Shown: positions 5,311 to 12,488 of the stretch, piece by piece
Layout of the letters: every line of letters begins with the position of its first letter
Numbering within the stretch: the first letter of the stretch is position 1
Source: Nitrospirota bacterium
GTDB lineage: Bacteria; Nitrospirota; 9FT-COMBO-42-15; HDB-SIOI813
Reading direction: 5' to 3'
Assembly (NCBI GenBank): GCA_023248365.1
Contig: JAHFER010000024.1
Coordinates: 1 to 12,488 of the forward strand
Length of the DNA: 12,488 nucleotides
Made by a program: the position numbers and the translations under genes
The notes under the pieces: generated by a model
Told to the model about the DNA's origin: nothing
Database searches by the model: none
The model's input: only the letters and a program-made list of their open reading frames with translations

Positions 5311-6480
5311 ATGAAAAGAAATCACTATTCCGCAACGCACGTTTCTTCAAAAAGATTGGCCGAAGTCGCTATCCTTTTTCTTAAACTTGGTTTTATCGCC
5401 TTTGGGGGACCTGCTGCTCATATAGGCATCATGCATACCGAAGTGGTAAACAGGAGAAAATGGCTTGATGACCGGGGTTTTCTTGATCTTCTTGGGGTAA
5501 CAAATCTAATACCAGGTCCGAACTCTACAGAGATGGCCATACACATAGGGTTCCTTCGGGCCGGGTATCCCGGGCTGATACTCGGCGGCATATGCTTCAT
5601 GTCGCCCGCTATACTCATGACTATGGCGCTCGCATGGGTCTATGTGCGCTATGGAGCAACACCTGAGGCGGGCTGGTTCCTTTACGGGGTAAAGCCTGTA
5701 ATTATTGTTATAATCCTCCAGGCGCTCTGGGGATTGGGGAAGAAGGCTGTTAAAGGCCCGCTCACAGCAGTAGTCGGCCTCCTCGTCATAGCCGGGTGTT
5801 TTATAAACATAAACCAGCTCATGCTCCTTATATCAGGTGGATTAATCCTAATGGTAGTGGATAACATGAAGCGGCTGAAAGGCAAGGGACTGTATGCCTT
5901 GCTTGGTACCACCCTTAAAGGAGTCGCAGCGTCTGCTGCTTATACAATACCATTCAGCTCTGCATTATTGTTCCTTAATTTTCTGAAAATAGGGGCTGTG
6001 CTTTATGGCAGCGGCTATGTGCTGCTTGCCTTTCTTCATGCCGATTTCGTAACCCGCCTCGGCTGGCTTACTGACAAACAGCTTATAGATGCGGTTGCCA
6101 TCGGCCAGATTACTCCAGGCCCTGTATTTACGACAGCCACCTTTATCGGCTACATCCTTGGCGGCATCCCTGGATCTGTTTTCGCCACCATCGGGATATT
6201 TCTCCCCTCATTTATTTTTGTTGCCATAAGCAGTCCCTTTATCCCCCGGCTCAGGAACTCACCATGGGCATCAGGTCTACTGGATGGTGTAAATGTGGCT
6301 TCTCTGGGTTTGATGGCCTACGTAACCTGGTATCTTGGAAGAGCTGCGCTTGTTGACCCGGTTACAGTACTTCTATCGTTTATATCAGCGGTACTTCTGC
6401 TGCGTTTCAAGGTCAACTCTGCCTGGCTTGTATTTGGCGGTGCAGCAGCGGGTTTCTTAATAAACAGGGTACTGTTATAG
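5311..6480 (+). CDS. chrA: Chromate transporter (CHR family, two-domain ChrA type)
   Basis: A 389-residue integral membrane protein made of two homologous CHR halves, the usual long-chain ChrA size. The first half has FLKLGFIAFGGPAAHI (23-38) and NLIPGP (65-70). The second has the matching FLKIGAVLYGSGYVLLAFL (224-242) and GQITPGP (265-271). About ten or more hydrophobic segments are seen. Characterised family members export chromate, often by proton exchange; many environmental homologues have untested substrates, and no chrB or chrC neighbour is present to strengthen the chromate assignment. The ATG lacks a well-spaced ribosome site but no better start exists before residue 41, which lies beyond the first motif. 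The gene ends by overlapping six bases with the convergent nuclease gene. Confidence 0.92.
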   Translation: MKRNHYSATHVSSKRLAEVAILFLKLGFIAFGGPAAHIGIMHTEVVNRRKWLDDRGFLDLLGVTNLIPGPNSTEMAIHIGFLRAGYPGLILGGICFMSPAILMTMALAWVYVRYGATPEAGWFLYGVKPVIIVIILQALWGLGKKAVKGPLTAVVGLLVIAGCFININQLMLLISGGLILMVVDNMKRLKGKGLYALLGTTLKGVAASAAYTIPFSSALLFLNFLKIGAVLYGSGYVLLAFLHADFVTRLGWLTDKQLIDAVAIGQITPGPVFTTATFIGYILGGIPGSVFATIGIFLPSFIFVAISSPFIPRLRNSPWASGLLDGVNVASLGLMAYVTWYLGRAALVDPVTVLLSFISAVLLLRFKVNSAWLVFGGAAAGFLINRVLL

Positions 6481-7851
6481 CTTAAAAAGTTCAATCTCTT
6501 CGTATTGATTGGGGATAACTGCCTCCACCTGGATTTCATCTTTTATCTTAACCCTGAAGGCCTCCAGTGCATTTGATTCCCCATGAATGAGGAAGATCCC
6601 CTTTGGTTTTGTTTCAATATTTTTCATCCAATCCAGCATCTCCTTCTGGTCACCATGTGCAGAAAGGGAGGTGATTTCTTCAACCTCGGCCTTGATGGGA
6701 TAATATCGGCCGTGCATCTTTATCTCATGTGCCCCTTCTTCAAGCGCCCTTCCGCGTGTGCCTTCTGCCTGATAGCCCGCCAGCAGAATGGTATTCCTTT
6801 TATCGCCGACGTAATGCTCAAGATATTCCAGAACCCTTCCGCCGGTCAGCATACCGCTTGCTGCAATAATGATTTTACTACCCCTTTGATTAATTATTGC
6901 AATCGTCCTCTTAGATTCTCTGTTGATAGTTATGTTATTCCAAATATCCATACACTGATGGTCTGATAACTTATGCCATTCTGTGTATCTGCACAAGATG
7001 TCTGTGGCATCCGCACCCATAGGGGTATCAAGATAAACCGGGATATCCGGAATCTTTCTTTCCTCTTTCAGCTTATTTATCATCAGCATAACTTCCTGTG
7101 CCCTGCCGACAGCAAAACTCGGTATTAACAAATTCCCCTGTTTATGAATTGTGTTGTTAATCACCCTTGCAAGGTGTTCCTCAGGCGGGGCGGGGTCGTG
7201 CAGACGATTTCCATAAGTAGATTCCATTATCAGATAATCAGCCTCTCTGATGACAGAAGGTGGATCTAAAATTTCAGAAATCCTTCTTCCAAAATCACCT
7301 GAGAAAAGGATCTTCTTTCCGTAACATTCAATCTCTATAAAGGCGGAACCAAGTATGTGACCATTTTTCCGGTAACGAAATTTAATATTCTTTGATAAGG
7401 TAAGCCATTCCTCATCATTATGAGTTTCGAAATAGTTAAGGGCCTCTTCCACATCCTGTTCAGTGTACAAAGGCATAGCGGGTTTGTGTTTGCTGTATCC
7501 ATTCCTGTTAGCCCGCTCTGCATCTTCTTCCTGAATCTTTGCACTGTCCCGCAAGATGAGTTCAGTTAAATCCCTTGTAGGCGGTGTCATAAGTATTTTG
7601 CCTTTGAATCCATTCTTGACTAACAAAGGGATATAACCGGTGTGGTCCAAGTGTGCATGTGTAAGCAATAAAATCCGGATGTCGCTTACATCAACAGGCA
7701 GGGGTTCACGGTTCTTTAAACGCAGTGATTTTATACCCTGAAAAAGTCCGCAATCAATAAGGATATTCAGCTCCGGCGTCCTGAGCAGATGCTTTGACCC
7801 TGTTACGGTCTTTGCGGCGCCGAGGCATTGTAAAGATACTTTGCCGTTCAT
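6475..7851 (-). CDS. Metallo-beta-lactamase/beta-CASP nuclease (CPSF73/YSH1-like)
   Basis: A 458-residue two-metal nuclease of the beta-CASP group, expected to process RNA in the cytosol. Zinc-ligand motifs appear in order: THAHLDH (64-70), H165 (NGHILGSAF) and D186 (SGDFGR). The beta-CASP part has motif A at E210 (MESTYGN), motif B at H399 (LSAHGD) and motif C at H423 (LIHGES). PSFAVGRAQE (244-253) and GTRGRAL (364-370) are also typical. The length fits bacterial and archaeal CPSF-like proteins without the KH domains found in archaeal CPSF1, and it lacks the C-terminal domain of RNase J. It is a single gene with AGAGGT directly before the ATG. Its substrate is not predictable. Convergent overlap with chrA is only the shared stop region. 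Confidence 0.93.
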   Translation of the reverse strand: MNGKVSLQCLGAAKTVTGSKHLLRTPELNILIDCGLFQGIKSLRLKNREPLPVDVSDIRILLLTHAHLDHTGYIPLLVKNGFKGKILMTPPTRDLTELILRDSAKIQEEDAERANRNGYSKHKPAMPLYTEQDVEEALNYFETHNDEEWLTLSKNIKFRYRKNGHILGSAFIEIECYGKKILFSGDFGRRISEILDPPSVIREADYLIMESTYGNRLHDPAPPEEHLARVINNTIHKQGNLLIPSFAVGRAQEVMLMINKLKEERKIPDIPVYLDTPMGADATDILCRYTEWHKLSDHQCMDIWNNITINRESKRTIAIINQRGSKIIIAASGMLTGGRVLEYLEHYVGDKRNTILLAGYQAEGTRGRALEEGAHEIKMHGRYYPIKAEVEEITSLSAHGDQKEMLDWMKNIETKPKGIFLIHGESNALEAFRVKIKDEIQVEAVIPNQYEEIELFKL

Positions 7852-7907
7852 ATTACCTCTTTACACTCTCTTGTCTAAGGTTTAAAATGATTTGCAAATT
7901 AAAAAAG

Positions 7908-7965
7908 GCGATTCACCACAGAGAACGCAGAGGACTACTTGAATTTACTGTGGTTTTAAAATCGC
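7908..7965. repeat. Imperfect hairpin repeat carrying a CCACAGAG-family motif
   Basis: GCGATT (7908-7913) pairs with AATCGC (7960-7965), and CCACAG (7916-7921) pairs with CTGTGG (7948-7953). The left arm continues as CACCACAGAGAACGCAGAGG, a member of the same motif family as the element at 488-602. It lies in the 165-base divergent gap between the nuclease and lgt, the rest of which shows no convincing promoter pair. Confidence 0.5.
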
Positions 7966-8016
7966 TCAACTTGAATCTGATTATAACTGAAATTTAAAAC
8001 AAAGGGTATTAAAAAT

Positions 8017-8817
8017 ATGATTTTTATTCATAATCTTTCTCCTGTGATGATAAATCTTGGATCGCTGAGTATTCGCTGGTATGGGCTGCTCTTTTCTGCC
8101 GGAGTTACACTAAATTATCTTTTAGTCAGATGGATATTTAAAAGAGAAAAATATCCTGTATCTGATGCGGAAACAGGCATTACTTATCTGTTCTTTGGAC
8201 TGATTATCGGTGCAAGGCTTGGTGAGATCCTATTTTACGAGCCAGGATATTACTTCAGCAATCCTTCTGAGATGATTAAGATATGGAATGGCGGATTATC
8301 AAGTCATGGCGCGACCATAGGGGTTTTTGTTGCCTACCTCATCTGGTGTAAGACTCACAAGATAAGGTTTGCAAAATATGCAGATGCCTTTGTGCTTGGT
8401 TTTCCTGTCACCGCCGCCTGTGTAAGGATAGGGAATTTCTTTAATTCAGAGATTGTCGGTGTTCCCACTGGTGGAAATTGGGGAGTAGTTTTTAAGAGGT
8501 TGGGAGAGGATTTTCCGCGTCATCCTGCACAGCTTTATGAAGCTGCCTTAAATGCCGCAATATTTATTATGTTGTACTTAATCTATAAAAAATATTACCA
8601 GAAGTTACCGCCATTATTTTTTTTGTTTCTCTATATGATTCTTTATTTTACCGGGAGATTTATTATTGAATTCCGGAAGGACCTTCATGTCCTGCCTGAA
8701 TCGTTCCCATTGTCTATGGGGCAGGTGTTAAGCATACTACCGGTCTTAATTGCTATTGTATATTTTGTTTTTATTTTCCCAAAGCAAGGGCCGAGGCAGG
8801 TAAACAAGAACCTGTAA
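8017..8817 (+). CDS. lgt: Prolipoprotein diacylglyceryl transferase
   Basis: A 266-residue inner-membrane enzyme that moves a diacylglyceryl group from phosphatidylglycerol to the lipobox cysteine of prolipoproteins. About seven membrane segments are visible. Conserved blocks: IRWYGL (19-24), GARLGE (65-70), NGGLSSHGATIG (91-102, with the key His at 97), the Lgt signature around RIGNFFNSEIVG (137-148), HPAQLYE (169-175) and TGRFIIEF (212-219). GGLSSHGA is a variant of the usual GGxSFHGG seen in several phyla. Length is normal. Translation begins at the ATG at 8017 with a weak AAGGG at 8002-8006. It appears monocistronic and ends tail-to-tail with the PilZ gene 51 bases away. Confidence 0.97.
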   Translation: MIFIHNLSPVMINLGSLSIRWYGLLFSAGVTLNYLLVRWIFKREKYPVSDAETGITYLFFGLIIGARLGEILFYEPGYYFSNPSEMIKIWNGGLSSHGATIGVFVAYLIWCKTHKIRFAKYADAFVLGFPVTAACVRIGNFFNSEIVGVPTGGNWGVVFKRLGEDFPRHPAQLYEAALNAAIFIMLYLIYKKYYQKLPPLFFLFLYMILYFTGRFIIEFRKDLHVLPESFPLSMGQVLSILPVLIAIVYFVFIFPKQGPRQVNKNL

Positions 8818-8855
8818 AAGACAGGTGGAACCGGATTAAATTATTATGAATGTCC

Positions 8856-8877
8856 CCCTATATCTGCCCTATATCTG
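8856..8877. repeat. Perfect 11-base tandem duplication at the PilZ stop codon
   Basis: CCCTATATCTG occurs twice without a gap (8856-8866, 8867-8877). The PilZ stop codon (minus strand, 8869-8871) is in the right copy, so the duplication adds a second in-repeat copy in the short gap after lgt. Probably a replication-slippage event. Confidence 0.7.
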
Positions 8878-9774
8878 AGTGACTAAGGGCCTGGCAGGCT
8901 CTGTTAATTTCTCCAGGAAATCACCCAGAGTTTTTTGATCAAGCTGGCTGACAAAGCTTAAACCATATTTGCGCAAGTTTCCTTCCATAGGAATAACATT
9001 ACATACGATTGCAAATAATGAAGCTTCAAGATGCTTATATTTATAGGCAGTGCCTTCAATGTCAATAATGAAAGACACAAACAGTATTGAATTGGATGCT
9101 ATGTTTTTGTCTGCCACCTTTAATGCACATCCACCAAGAGATATATTGTCAAGTTTACCATTCAGCATACCTGTTTTTAATTCTTCCATCTCTTTATCTA
9201 AGTAAGAAAAGGCATCCTGCCCGATTTCGTTTGCCCACTGACTCATTCCGATAGTCTCTGTGATGGAAATCCCCGGTTGATCTCCCTCTATGTGCTCCAT
9301 CGTTCGAACAATAAAAGACTTTTCATCATGTATCCATGAGGCATTCTGATCTAAAATTGAGAAATATATATTGGTCTCGAAAGGAGCCGGATACCGCTTG
9401 TAGCTTCTTGGGTCCAGAAACTTAAGACTTAAGATAAGGGAGCTATTATTGAATGAGCGGGGTTGAATTATATATCTGCTTAAAATTGCCTGCATTATAT
9501 AGTTGCCATTAGCTGTTGTAAATTCTACAAGGATGAGCGCCCCTATTTGTGCCTGTAGCGCCGGCGGGGCTATTACATATAGGTATTCTTTGTCAAAGTG
9601 CGTCATTTTGGCAGCCCATTTTTTTTTGCCCATGGTAATTAAGTTTACAGGCTTTGATTGATCCTGGAAATCTTTTAAAATGCCCTGTTCTATTATATCA
9701 GGAGACTTTATCAGATTTATATTGGTGGAAAAACGGTCAAGTGCAAGGCGTAAGTTAGTTTTTTCTGGTTCCAT
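8869..9774 (-). CDS. PilZ-domain protein with YcgR-like layout and a large internal insertion
   Basis: A 301-residue soluble protein (counted from the ATG at 9774). The c-di-GMP-binding PilZ signature is present: RxxxR at 123-127 (RSYKR) and NxSxxG at 210-215 (NISLGG). The N-terminal 40-118 is beta-rich and fits a YcgR-N/PilZN-type domain ahead of PilZ. Unusually, about 65 residues (145-207), mostly helical and acidic, lie between the two signature motifs, where typical PilZ domains have about 20-30. A GTG at 9783 would add three residues; neither start has a clear ribosome site. It lies 53 bases behind the DEAD-box gene on the same strand, so co-transcription is possible, and a 7-base inverted repeat (9795-9801/9810-9816) lies between them. 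Ligand binding is expected from the motifs; its output is unknown. Confidence 0.75.
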   Translation of the reverse strand: MEPEKTNLRLALDRFSTNINLIKSPDIIEQGILKDFQDQSKPVNLITMGKKKWAAKMTHFDKEYLYVIAPPALQAQIGALILVEFTTANGNYIMQAILSRYIIQPRSFNNSSLILSLKFLDPRSYKRYPAPFETNIYFSILDQNASWIHDEKSFIVRTMEHIEGDQPGISITETIGMSQWANEIGQDAFSYLDKEMEELKTGMLNGKLDNISLGGCALKVADKNIASNSILFVSFIIDIEGTAYKYKHLEASLFAIVCNVIPMEGNLRKYGLSFVSQLDQKTLGDFLEKLTEPARPLVTQI

Positions 9775-9827
9775 AACGTACACTAATTCGGCAGCTTGTT
9801 ACTTATAGTTAACAAGTCAATTAAGTC

Positions 9828-11447
9828 TCAGTAATCCCTGTCCCTTGAGCTTTTGGGCTTGGCAATTTCCATGTTAATCCTTCTGCCTTTAATCTTAGTA
9901 TCTTTCATGCCCCGTTGTACATCTTTTGCTAATTCTTTGGGCACTTCTACAAATGTATAGGCATCAAATATATCAATGGCTCCGATTGCCTTTCCGGGAA
10001 TGCCTGTTACATTGGCTATAGTCCCTACAATATCCTTTGCCTGTATCCTTTGCTCACTACCTATATTGATAAAAAACCTCACCATTCCGTGTTTGGCGCC
10101 GGTATCCTTAAGCTCATCGTCGCTATCCTGCCTCATCCCTTCTTTAGCCTTTTCAGGCTTTTCATCCATGGATAGCTTTAACAAGGCTGCGGCAATATCC
10201 AATGAGGTGTACTCTTCCTCAACTATTCTTTCTACCAGGCTGACGTATTTCCCCAGATGTCCTTCCTCTATGGCCCCTTTTATCTTGTCTAACAGGATGG
10301 TTGTCTTAACTTCTGCCACATCACTTACTGATGGTACTTTAGCCAATTTAATCTTTGCATTGGTATATTTCTGAATATCCTTCATCTTATAAATGTCTCT
10401 GCCAACCACAAAGGTAAATGCGCGTCCTGTTTTTCCTGCCCTGCCTGTCCTTCCGATCCTGTGTATATAGTATTCTTCATCCTGAGGGACATCATAATTG
10501 AATACGGCCTCTATATCCTCCACATCAATTCCGCGGGCTGCCACATCTGTTGCCACTAAGATCTCAATAACCCCTTTTCTGAATCTCGACATAACCCTGT
10601 CTCTTTGATACTGGCTCAAATCTCCATGCAGGCCTTCAGCCTGGTATCCCCTTGCCTTGAGTGTCTCCACCAGTTCGTCAACGCGTTTTTTTGTATTACA
10701 GAACGCAAGTGATAATTTCAGATTATAGGCATCAATAAGACGGGAGAAGGTATCTGCCTTTGCATGTTCTTTGACTTCATAATAGACCTGCTCAATTTTA
10801 GGAGCAGTCATCTCTTTATGTACCAGCTTTATCATCTGCGGATTATTCTGGTATCTTTTTGTCAATTCTAAGATGGCCTTAGGCATAGTTGCAGAGAAAA
10901 GGATAGTCTGTCTCTCCTTTGGGGTCTGTTTTAATATCGCCTCAATATCATCCCTGAATCCCATGTCCAGCATCTCGTCTGCCTCATCCAGTACCACCAT
11001 TTTTAAACCTTCCATCTTCAGGGTGCGGCGTTTCATATGGTCCATGATCCGGCCGGGTGTACCAATAATAATTTGTACACCCCTTTTTAATGCAATAAAC
11101 TGGCGATCTATCGGCTGGCCACCGTAGATGGGAAGAATCTCTATGCCCCTTTTATACTTTGCGAGTTTCTTAATTTCCTCTGCCACCTGGATGGCAAGCT
11201 CTCTTGTAGGGCATACAATTGCCGCCTGTAACATTCTGGAAAGCGGGTCTATCATCTCTAATATAGGAATACCAAATGCCGCTGTCTTTCCTGTGCCTGT
11301 CTGTGCCTGTCCGATCACATCTCTTCCTTCTAAAAGATATGGAATGGATTGTGACTGGATCGGAGTGGCTTCTTCAAAACCCATTTCCATAACTGCCTTC
11401 TGTATCTCTTTTGACAAATTTAAATCTTCAAATCTTAGTTTTTCCAC
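9828..11447 (-). CDS. deaD: DEAD-box ATP-dependent RNA helicase with DbpA-type RNA-binding domain
   Basis: A 539-residue DeaD/CsdA-type helicase that unwinds RNA duplexes, typically in ribosome assembly, RNA decay and cold adaptation. Motifs in order: Q motif (FEDL...TPIQSQSIP), Walker A AQTGTGKT (48-55), PTRELA (80-85), GTPGR (129-133), DEAD (154-157), SAT (185-187), ARGID (304-308) and HRIGRTGR (329-336). The C-terminal residues 455-530 form a DbpA-type RNA-recognition domain (RFFINIG...IVGTIANVTGIPG...FVEVP). The start is GTG at 11447, with AAGGA at 11456-11460 on the minus strand eight bases upstream. No -35/-10 pair was convincing before it. The PilZ gene follows. I call the gene deaD on architecture; csdA is the synonym. 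Confidence 0.96.
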   Translation of the reverse strand: MEKLRFEDLNLSKEIQKAVMEMGFEEATPIQSQSIPYLLEGRDVIGQAQTGTGKTAAFGIPILEMIDPLSRMLQAAIVCPTRELAIQVAEEIKKLAKYKRGIEILPIYGGQPIDRQFIALKRGVQIIIGTPGRIMDHMKRRTLKMEGLKMVVLDEADEMLDMGFRDDIEAILKQTPKERQTILFSATMPKAILELTKRYQNNPQMIKLVHKEMTAPKIEQVYYEVKEHAKADTFSRLIDAYNLKLSLAFCNTKKRVDELVETLKARGYQAEGLHGDLSQYQRDRVMSRFRKGVIEILVATDVAARGIDVEDIEAVFNYDVPQDEEYYIHRIGRTGRAGKTGRAFTFVVGRDIYKMKDIQKYTNAKIKLAKVPSVSDVAEVKTTILLDKIKGAIEEGHLGKYVSLVERIVEEEYTSLDIAAALLKLSMDEKPEKAKEGMRQDSDDELKDTGAKHGMVRFFINIGSEQRIQAKDIVGTIANVTGIPGKAIGAIDIFDAYTFVEVPKELAKDVQRGMKDTKIKGRRINMEIAKPKSSRDRDY

Positions 11448-11550
11448 GTTTAAATTCCTTTTCTATTATTTGTTTAAGCCTGATATCATACATTTATTCA
11501 GCATAATATGCCATATCTATTTAGATTTTCTATTTTTTGATTTAAATATG

Positions 11551-11579
11551 TTGTTTCTTTTACAGGCCTTTGCTATAAT
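11551..11579 (+). promoter_or_regulatory. Extended -10 promoter of the precorrin-2 dehydrogenase gene
   Basis: TTGTTT (11551-11556), a 17-base spacer, then TGCTATAAT, a TGn extended -10 with a perfect TATAAT (11574-11579). Transcription should begin near 11586, only about five bases before the ATG at 11591. No ribosome site lies between, so the message would be leaderless or nearly so. Confidence 0.7.
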
Positions 11580-11590
11580 TCTTTCCCATT

Positions 11591-12211
11591 ATGGATACTG
11601 TTGAAGAGAAGAAAAATTACTTTCCAATATTCTTAGACCTTACAGGGAAAAAGTGCGTTGTTGTGGGCGGAGGCAGTGTTGCAGAAAGGAAATGCGAGGC
11701 GCTTATCAAGGCAGGCGCTGATGTTACTGTTGTAGCGCCTATGATTACAAAGGGGCTTAAGGATGTTCATGCGAAGGGGCAGATTACGCATGTTAAACGT
11801 GATTACAAAGCTGAAGATATTGATCCGGCATTTCTTGTGATTGCCGCTACAGATTATGAAGAGATAAATCAAAAGGTGGCTGAGGATGCCTCAGCGGCCA
11901 ATAAACTTGTCAATGTTGTTGATACTCCTGCCCTATGTAACTATATTACACCTGCGGTCTTTCAGAGGGGATTGCTCACAGTTGCTATCTCTACCGGTGG
12001 CGCGAGTCCTGCCATTGCAAAAGAGATTCGTGAAGAGTTGCAGAAGCTGTATGGGCCTGAGTTTGCGAAGCGGCTTGAGAATGTTAAAAACGCGCGCACA
12101 AAGGTAATAAAAGAGATTAAGGACAGGACTGAACGGTCAAAGGCGATCAAAGAGATTGTTTCCACAATGAGGGGCGGCAGAAGGGAAAATAGCCCCCGCA
12201 AATCAAAATAA
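11591..12211 (+). CDS. sirC: Precorrin-2 dehydrogenase (SirC/Met8p/CysG N-terminal type)
   Basis: A 206-residue NAD-dependent dehydrogenase that oxidises precorrin-2 to sirohydrochlorin, feeding siroheme, alternative heme (heme d1 or ahb-type) or cobalamin branches. N-terminal YFPIFLDLTGKKCVVVGGGSVAERK (10-34) contains the NAD-binding GGGSVA. VVDTPALCNYITPA (109-122) includes D111, at the place of the catalytic Asp known in this family, and AISTGGASPAIA (132-143) is typical. The protein ends in a basic tail and has no methyltransferase domain, so it is SirC-like and not a CysG fusion. Met8p-like ferrochelatase activity cannot be excluded. The ATG has no ribosome site and lies about five bases from the predicted transcription start; no in-frame start codon falls before the conserved Y10. 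tRNA-Ser follows. Confidence 0.9.
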   Translation: MDTVEEKKNYFPIFLDLTGKKCVVVGGGSVAERKCEALIKAGADVTVVAPMITKGLKDVHAKGQITHVKRDYKAEDIDPAFLVIAATDYEEINQKVAEDASAANKLVNVVDTPALCNYITPAVFQRGLLTVAISTGGASPAIAKEIREELQKLYGPEFAKRLENVKNARTKVIKEIKDRTERSKAIKEIVSTMRGGRRENSPRKSK

Positions 12212-12219
12212 TTTATTCC

Positions 12220-12248
12220 TTGACCTGTCAGGTCATTTCCCCTAAAAT
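12220..12248 (+). promoter_or_regulatory. Promoter of tRNA-Ser
   Basis: TTGACC (12220-12225) and TAAAAT (12243-12248) are 17 bases apart, just ahead of the tRNA, giving a start near 12255. A short palindrome, TGACCT(GTC)AGGTCA at 12221-12235, overlaps the -35 box and could bind a regulator or weakly terminate the upstream gene. Confidence 0.6.
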
Positions 12249-12261
12249 TACACATTGGATC

Positions 12262-12352
<91 letters not shown>

Positions 12353-12373
12353 GAAAATTGCTGAGCAATTTTC
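12353..12373 (+). terminator. Hairpin after tRNA-Ser, possible terminator without a U-tract
   Basis: A perfect stem: GAAAATTGC (12353-12361), loop TGA, GCAATTTTC (12365-12373), two bases after the CCA end. The stem is AT-rich and no run of T follows (the next bases are ACTGATAACT), so intrinsic termination is uncertain. It could instead guide tRNA 3' processing. Confidence 0.45.
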
Positions 12374-12404
12374 ACTGATAACTTATAGCTATTAACCATT
12401 GAGG

Positions 12405-12488
12405 CTCTTGCAAGAGTCGTCATTCCCGTGCAAACGGGAATCCAGAGGTATTGTAACACATTGAAAAAACTGGATTCCCACTTTCGTG
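12405..12488. repeat. Palindromic ATTCCCG-type dispersed repeat, truncated by the window end
   Basis: Begins with a 12-base palindrome CTCTTGCAAGAG (12405-12416). It is followed by a small hairpin, TTCCCGT(GCAA)ACGGGAA (12423-12440). Then GGGAATCCAG (12436-12445) is matched by CTGGATTCCC (12470-12479) around a 24-base loop. The right half (ACTTTCGTG) runs off the window. Elements of this kind recur many times in genomes of related environmental bacteria and look like REP or MITE-type elements; minus-strand reading gives the familiar spurious WIPVCTGMT peptide. Confidence 0.75.

Noticed and set aside
7794..7997. Small plus-strand frame upstream of lgt
   Set aside because: It starts antisense within the nuclease gene, then reads through the hairpin repeat; no ribosome site and no family resemblance.
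8810..8826. ACCTGT/ACAGGT hairpin over the lgt stop as a terminator
   Set aside because: Only six base pairs, includes the stop codon itself and is not followed by a T-run; too weak to call.
9976..10374. Plus-strand open frame inside the DEAD-box gene, and similar ones at 4253-4627, 4922-5314 and 11128-11604
   Set aside because: All are antisense to well-supported genes, have low-complexity composition (Ser/Ile-rich shadows) and no recognisable domain.
12221..12235. TGACCT/AGGTCA palindrome as a terminator for sirC
   Set aside because: Short stem with only TTT after it, and it overlaps a better-supported -35 box for the tRNA promoter.

Overview
The window looks like part of the chromosome of a Gram-negative-type bacterium of moderate GC content, probably an uncultured environmental chemolithotroph or anaerobe. 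The clues are a group-4-hydrogenase-like respiratory module, a sulfide:quinone oxidoreductase, a chromate-type transporter, a PilZ protein, and dispersed intergenic repeats (CCACAGAG type and ATTCCCG...GGATTCCC type). I recall such repeats from Nitrospirota- and Desulfobacterota-like genomes, so that placement is an inference and not a proven assignment. No phage, transposase gene or CRISPR array is visible.

Layout, left to right. (1) Positions 2-1185: the end of an operon for a membrane-bound complex related to energy-converting hydrogenases. It holds the large-subunit C-terminus, whose Ni-binding Cys pair is lost, and the small subunit. A hairpin-forming repeat separates the two genes. (2) 1182-1949: a VapBC-type toxin-antitoxin pair with its own promoter and a multi-half-site operator. 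The toxin carries a four-cysteine insertion. (3) 2044-3060: a YedJ-like HD phosphohydrolase and, divergently, a small DUF2007 protein. (4) 3062-5202, minus strand: a sulfide:quinone oxidoreductase translationally coupled to a cytosolic one-cysteine DsbA-like protein. (5) 5311-6480: a chromate transporter, overlapping tail-to-tail with (6) a beta-CASP metallo-beta-lactamase nuclease at 6475-7851. (7) 8017-8817: lgt. (8) 8869-11447, minus strand: a DEAD-box RNA helicase followed by a PilZ-domain protein. (9) 11591-12211: a precorrin-2 dehydrogenase (siroheme/heme branch) read from a strong promoter with almost no leader. (10) 12262-12351: tRNA-Ser(GGA) with its own promoter, then a hairpin and a palindromic repeat that runs off the window.

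The gene content is a mosaic of small transcription units, several ending tail-to-tail with almost no spacer. The most coherent functional group is energy and sulfur redox: the hydrogenase-related complex, the SQR with its DsbA-like partner, and the siroheme precursor enzyme. I see no single, clearly new multigene system. The best candidates for novelty are the SQR/one-cysteine DsbA-like pair, the cysteine-lacking hydrogenase-like complex, the zinc-knuckle VapC, and the PilZ protein with a large insertion beside a DEAD-box helicase.
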